A stretch of DNA of 64,000 nucleotides from Tipula vernalis (Eukaryota > Arthropoda > Insecta > Diptera > Tipulidae). The notes under the pieces are model-generated. The model saw only the letters and a list, made by a program, of their open reading frames with translations, was not told the DNA's origin and ran no database searches. Positions within the stretch are counted from its first letter, which is position 1, and every line of letters starts with the position of its first letter. Positions 60,011 through 64,000 of this stretch are shown here, in pieces. The translations under genes were made by a program, and so were the position numbers. The DNA is taken from NCBI GenBank assembly GCA_958295665.1, contig OY282560.1, positions 93,906,311 through 93,970,310 of the forward strand. Reading direction: 5' to 3'.

Positions 60011-60449
60011 TTGGCGAAGAAGAGTCTTAGAGAGTTGTGTGACCGCAACTCATTACATTTAATTACATTACATAACATTACGTTGAATAGGCGTATATGA
60101 GATAACATCCTATCCAGAGGCGGCTGTTCCGTTCTCAGATTTTTCAACTTTTCGAGACAACTAATCCGTAATCATTGCAGTTGGTTTTCTTTGGAACTTA
60201 TAATTCATTATTCTTCTTTTACTTGTCACAATTCCATTAAAACCACCAAAACTTTGGCAACTTGCGTTTTTTCGTTTTATTTTGATGTGTTACACTACCA
60301 CTTTCAAAGAACGTTTAAAATGTTGTAATATTGTACACAAAAAGTGTAGCTGAAACAGTAATATCACGTGGATCAATATCTTCAATAACCGATATCAACA
60401 AGGTCGCAGCACGATGATATGTTACCGGTAGCAGAACTTTCAACTACCA

Positions 60450-60890
60450 GCGGTACAGAATTAGCACAGGCTACAGTAAGTATTAAGTAACTTGGTGAAC
60501 GACTCACTAGTGTCGAGTCGATGTTGTCACAGATAAGTTCCGATCGCAGCCGCTCACCAGCTTCGGACTATCGCCCAAATAGTCCATATAGAAGACCAAG
60601 AAGCAGCAGCAGACACGGTTTCAACGGTAATGGGCTCTGTTACTTTCACAATAAATTCGGAAGTGCTGCACGAAAATGTTACAAACCATGCACCTTCCAC
60701 AGCAAAAAATCGGAAGCTACAGATATCAATAAAAAAAAAAGTATAAATCCGATTGCCAGTGCGGCTAGTAATCGGATACAATTTAATCGCCTCTTATTTC
60801 TTAAAGACGCGGAAAATGAACTTCATTTTGTCGTAGATACCGGTGCTGATATCTAGGTCCTTCCCGTTAAATTGTTTCCGCCGCTAATGG
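60450..60890 (+). pseudogene. gypsy gag C-terminus and protease
   Basis: Arg/Ser-rich stretch, then CYFHNKFGSAARKCYKPC (about 60640-60690), then the retropepsin start LHFVVDTGADI, where an in-frame TAG (60854-60856) ends the frame. The protease continues as VLPVKLFPP after the stop. Confidence 0.7.
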
Positions 60891-61059
60891 TTCAGTAATT
60901 CAAACCTACGGGACAAAATTATTGAACGTTAACATTGGCTTACGGCATCAATTTTCCCATGTATTCACATCAACCTCCGCGGAAAACGGCACTTGGATTC
61001 CAGGACAAGTCTTGCTGTGAATGCAATGACAAGAAAAGTCGAAACGCCAACACCAATCC

Positions 61060-62482
61060 ATCCCTCTGCCAAAATTGGATATGATTCACTTCTAAAGATG
61101 TTTCCTTCTCTTACCGAAACTCCAGACTACTCCAGTCCAGTAAAACACAACATGGTTCACTATATATAAACTGAAGGTCGACTTCCTTGTTTGAAACTAC
61201 GCAGGCTGGATCCGCTTAAACATAAAACCGTGCTTACTGAGTTCGAGCATATGGTCCAACTGGGCATATGCCGCCCGTCATCTTCTGCGTGTTTATCTCC
61301 TCTCCACATGGTAAAGAAGAAGGACAGTAACCACATCAGATCGATACCCGATTCCCCATATTCAGAATTTTTTAATGCGCCTACATGGATGCAATGTTTT
61401 TTCAAACATAGATTTAGTTAGAGGGCCTATCATCTCATTCCAATTGCGCCCGAAGACGTGCCTAAAACGGCAATAACTACCACGTTTGGATTGTTCGAAT
61501 TTACCAGGATGCCCTTTGGTCTTCGAAACGCAGCGCAAACTTTCCAGCGCTTCATTAACGAAGTGATCAAAGGTGTAGGTTTTGCATTCGTCTATATTGA
61601 CGATATACTAGTGGCAAGCAAAAGTAAGGAAGAGCACAAATTGCACCTCAAACAACGATTTGAACTCCTCGTCGTATTTGGAGTGAATATCCTCAGCCAC
61701 CAGATTATCCCAGATGGCATAAAACCCTCGCCACGGCAAATTGAAGCCATAGAAAATTTTACCCAGCCAACATCAGTTCAATAAATTCAACGATTCGTCG
61801 GAATGGTCAATTACTATTATAGATTCATTCCAAGGCTAGCCGAATCGCTGTCTCCAATCTATGCTCATTTGGTAACTTTAATTAAAATGCCCAAGAACAC
61901 AAAAAAAATTTCTTGGCTCGACGAGTGTAACGAGTCATTCGCCAAAATTAAAAGAGCACAGGTCAATTCAACGCGATACACACTACAGCATCTCTACCGA
62001 CGCATCAGGTAGTGCTGTAGGAGCAGTCCTGCAGCAATGGAGTAATGACTGTTGGCAACCTTTGGGATTTTTTCTCACGTAAACTTTCATCAACAGAGGT
62101 AAAATACTCTGCCTTTAACAGGGAACCTCTGAAAGGTAGACAGTTTACTGTCTATACTGATCATAAACCATTAATTAAAGCAATTGTTTCACTGGGCGAG
62201 AAGGGTCCACGGCAGACTCGACATCTTGACTATATCGCTCAATTTACGACGGATATTCAACACATAGCAGGTAAGCAAAACGTGGTCGCTGACACATTGT
62301 CATGGAGTAGCGATCACGTTAGAACAATAGACTCTGTCAATCTAGATCTAAAAAATCTAGCTCAGACACAACTGTCTGATGATGAACTGGAGTTGATCAG
62401 CAATTCACTGCGCCCACCGAATTCTAATTTCAAGTTGGAACTCACCATCCTGCCCGAATCTAAAATATTTTGTGAAACATGA
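61060..62482 (+). pseudogene. gypsy reverse transcriptase and RNase H
   Basis: RT blocks: LRRLDPLKHKTVLTEFEHMV, RPSSSACLSPLHMVKKKD, TTFGLFEFTRMPFGLRNAAQ and the catalytic YIDD at 61593-61604. A stop near 61420 and a small internal deletion near 61680 (NI directly before LSHQII) are visible. The connection reads FVGMVNYYYRFIPRLAESL. RNase H remains in shifted frames (ASGSAVGAVLQQ, then QFTVYTDHKPL) and ends with HIAGKQNVVADTLSW. Confidence 0.78.
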
Positions 62483-62538
62483 AACATGTGTGAATCGTCC
62501 TTTTGTTCCGGTATCTTATAGACGTGCAGTAACATGCC

Positions 62539-63300
62539 ATGCATGATCTATCACATCCAGGCATTCGCGCGTCACGTAAATTAATCACAAGTATATATTT
62601 TTGGCCAAACATGAATACTGACATTACACACTGGGTGAAATCTTGTATCGGTTGCCAGAAGTGCAAATTTCATCAATATACAAAGTCCAAACCGGGACAT
62701 TTCAAACTGCCTTCTGAACGATTCGAGCATATACATTTGGATATAGTGGATCCATTGCCACCATCCGACGGTTTTTTGTATGTTTAACTATTGTCGATCG
62801 CTTTACTCGTTGGCCTGAGGCATACCCCATTCAAAATAGCACCGCTGCCACTATTGCGAAGACCTTTGTCGAGCAATATGTTGGAAGATTTGGGATACCT
62901 CTTGAAATTACTACAGATCAAGGCAGTCCGTTTGAGTCTAAACTTTTCTCTGAGTTCACGCGTTTACTATGCGCTCATATAGAATTCGTGCCACGGCCTA
63001 TCATCCGCAGGCAAACGGTATGGTCGAACGATTCCACCGACAACTTCAAGTTTCGCTCAAAGCTCGAGGAAATACAATTAAATAGAGCAATGAGCTTTCC
63101 ATCGTATTGTTGAGAATATGAGCATCATTAAAGGATGATTTAAAATGCTCTCCAGCAGAACTAGTATACGGTCGAGCCCTCAGCTTACCAGGAGAATTTT
63201 TCGAGTCTGGCTCTACGGATAGTTCCGATCCGCAAGACTATGTAATAAAGCAAATAAGTGACTCTTGTTACATAAATATCCGCACGTCGTGGTTTAATAG
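62539..63300 (+). pseudogene. gypsy integrase
   Basis: HHCC zinc domain (HDLSHPG...CIGCQKCK), first catalytic Asp in HLDIVDPLP, then a frame change near 62786 to LTIVDRFTRWPEAYPI. The second Asp is in TTDQGSPFES (near 62920). The third acidic residue lies in a further frame (YHPQANGMVERFHRQL, near 63000-63045). Inactive. Confidence 0.75.
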
Positions 63301-63480
63301 ACGACACGTACAAAACAGCTCAAGCAGTGCTAAATAAAGCAGTAAAGACGCAACATAGTCGCCATCTTCCTCAAATAATGAAGTCACAATACCCTGTTTA
63401 GCCAAAGTGAAGGTTCAACCGATTTTAATTACACGTCTTATAAAGGTAAAGCGGGTCACAAGCTTCGTTTGTAGATAAAC

Positions 63481-63654
63481 AATTTTTCGTTCAGCTTTAT
63501 TTGAAGAGAAAGGGTGCACTTGCACAGGGATCGTCACAAAGCCAGTTGCTAACATAGAGCTTTTATCTCGCGTTAACAATAATTCAATTGAAACTGAATT
63601 ATTTATTTTAGAAAGGCTTCAGAATCAATTGAATATGATAAAATGAAAAATATT
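63481..63654. other. spacer, no gene seen
   Basis: Short stretch between the gypsy and BEL/Pao fragments. One or both may have lost their ends here. Confidence 0.3.
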
Positions 63655-64000
63655 TAAAATTTAGAATTGGCTGATCCTAATTTTTATAATCCTGGAAAAA
63701 TTGATATGCTGTTGGGAGCTGATATTTTTTTAAACCAGGTTCTTAGAAGATTTTGGGAAATGGACGAGACTCAACAACTCAAAGTCTGAGTCATTTTTCA
63801 ACAACTGTTCAACGAAATGCTGAGGGTAGATTTGTCGTGAGGATTCCGTTCAAGCACAATAAAACTAAATTAGGAAATTCAATATTGCTAAAAAGAGGTC
63901 CGACAACTTGGAAAAAAAATTTCATCCGAGCAATAATCTAACTGGTAACTGATGGAAATACCGCCAAAGAATAGTCCCATTGCTATCGTATTTGACGGTT
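63655..64000 (+). pseudogene. third BEL/Pao pol fragment, cut by the window edge
   Basis: LADPNFYNPGKIDMLLGADI (63664 on) is the post-protease block. After an internal deletion VLRRFWEMDE and then NAEGRFVVRIPFKHNKTKLG follow, the start of a BEL/Pao reverse transcriptase. The frame shifts at about 63750 and 63790. Sequence differs from both other BEL/Pao copies. It continues beyond the window. Confidence 0.68.

Larger units (their letters stand above)
60360..63480 (+). mobile_element. gypsy-type LTR retrotransposon remnant
   Basis: Colinear gag end, protease, reverse transcriptase, RNase H and integrase with many lesions. I could not identify LTRs. The CHHC-like gag motif (CYFHNKFGSAARKCYKPC) suggests a CsRn1-like gypsy branch, which is inference. 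Confidence 0.72.

Overview
This window looks like repeat-rich, AT-rich nuclear DNA of an insect, most likely a higher fly (Diptera). The evidence is the mix of element families: BEL/Pao and gypsy LTR elements, jockey-type and RNase H-bearing LINEs, a LINE ORF1 that resembles DUF4780, piggyBac, Tc1 and a DD37D mariner. Introns of 66-87 bp also fit a fly. I cannot name the species. Nothing bacterial or phage-like is present. Almost everything recognisable is a transposable element, and most are decayed by stops, frameshifts and internal deletions.

Layout. 1-1421: 3' part of a Helitron (PIF1-like helicase, then a CTAG-T terminus). 2628-18487: a BEL/Pao retrotransposon with an env-like gene, bounded by a 5-bp target duplication (AGCTT). 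It holds two nested insertions: a two-gene, intron-bearing element of a group I cannot name (about 9.9-14.9 kb), and a piggyBac that splits the 3' LTR (15364-18298). 20207-24895: a Tc1-type element with long inverted repeats, invaded by a LINE that itself carries a foldback MITE. 25.3-32.7 kb: minus-strand debris, with a BEL/Pao body lying between two pieces of a Helitron-like/PIF1-like protein. 34.2-39.1 kb: two LINE remnants. 39210-40521: a mariner with an intact 343-codon transposase, inserted in an (AT)n tract.

41.1-44.6 kb holds the only candidate host genes: two related small-secreted-peptide genes facing each other (the minus-strand copy is frameshifted). Between them lie five copies of one about 450-bp LTR in alternating orientation. 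44.9-47.0 kb: a jockey-type LINE on the minus strand. 47.3-52.3 kb: a G+T-rich satellite with a higher-order repeat of about 0.9-1.3 kb, interrupted by a tRNA-derived SINE with an 11-bp target duplication. 54.1-58.2 kb: a LINE with RNase H ending in (CCTAA)n. 60.4-63.5 kb: a gypsy-type element. From 63.66 kb a third BEL/Pao fragment runs off the window.

The genes do not form a pathway; the window is a stratigraphy of transposition. The parts most worth following are the unnamed two-gene element, the peptide-gene pair with its LTR palindrome, the satellite with its SINE, and the one intact transposase.
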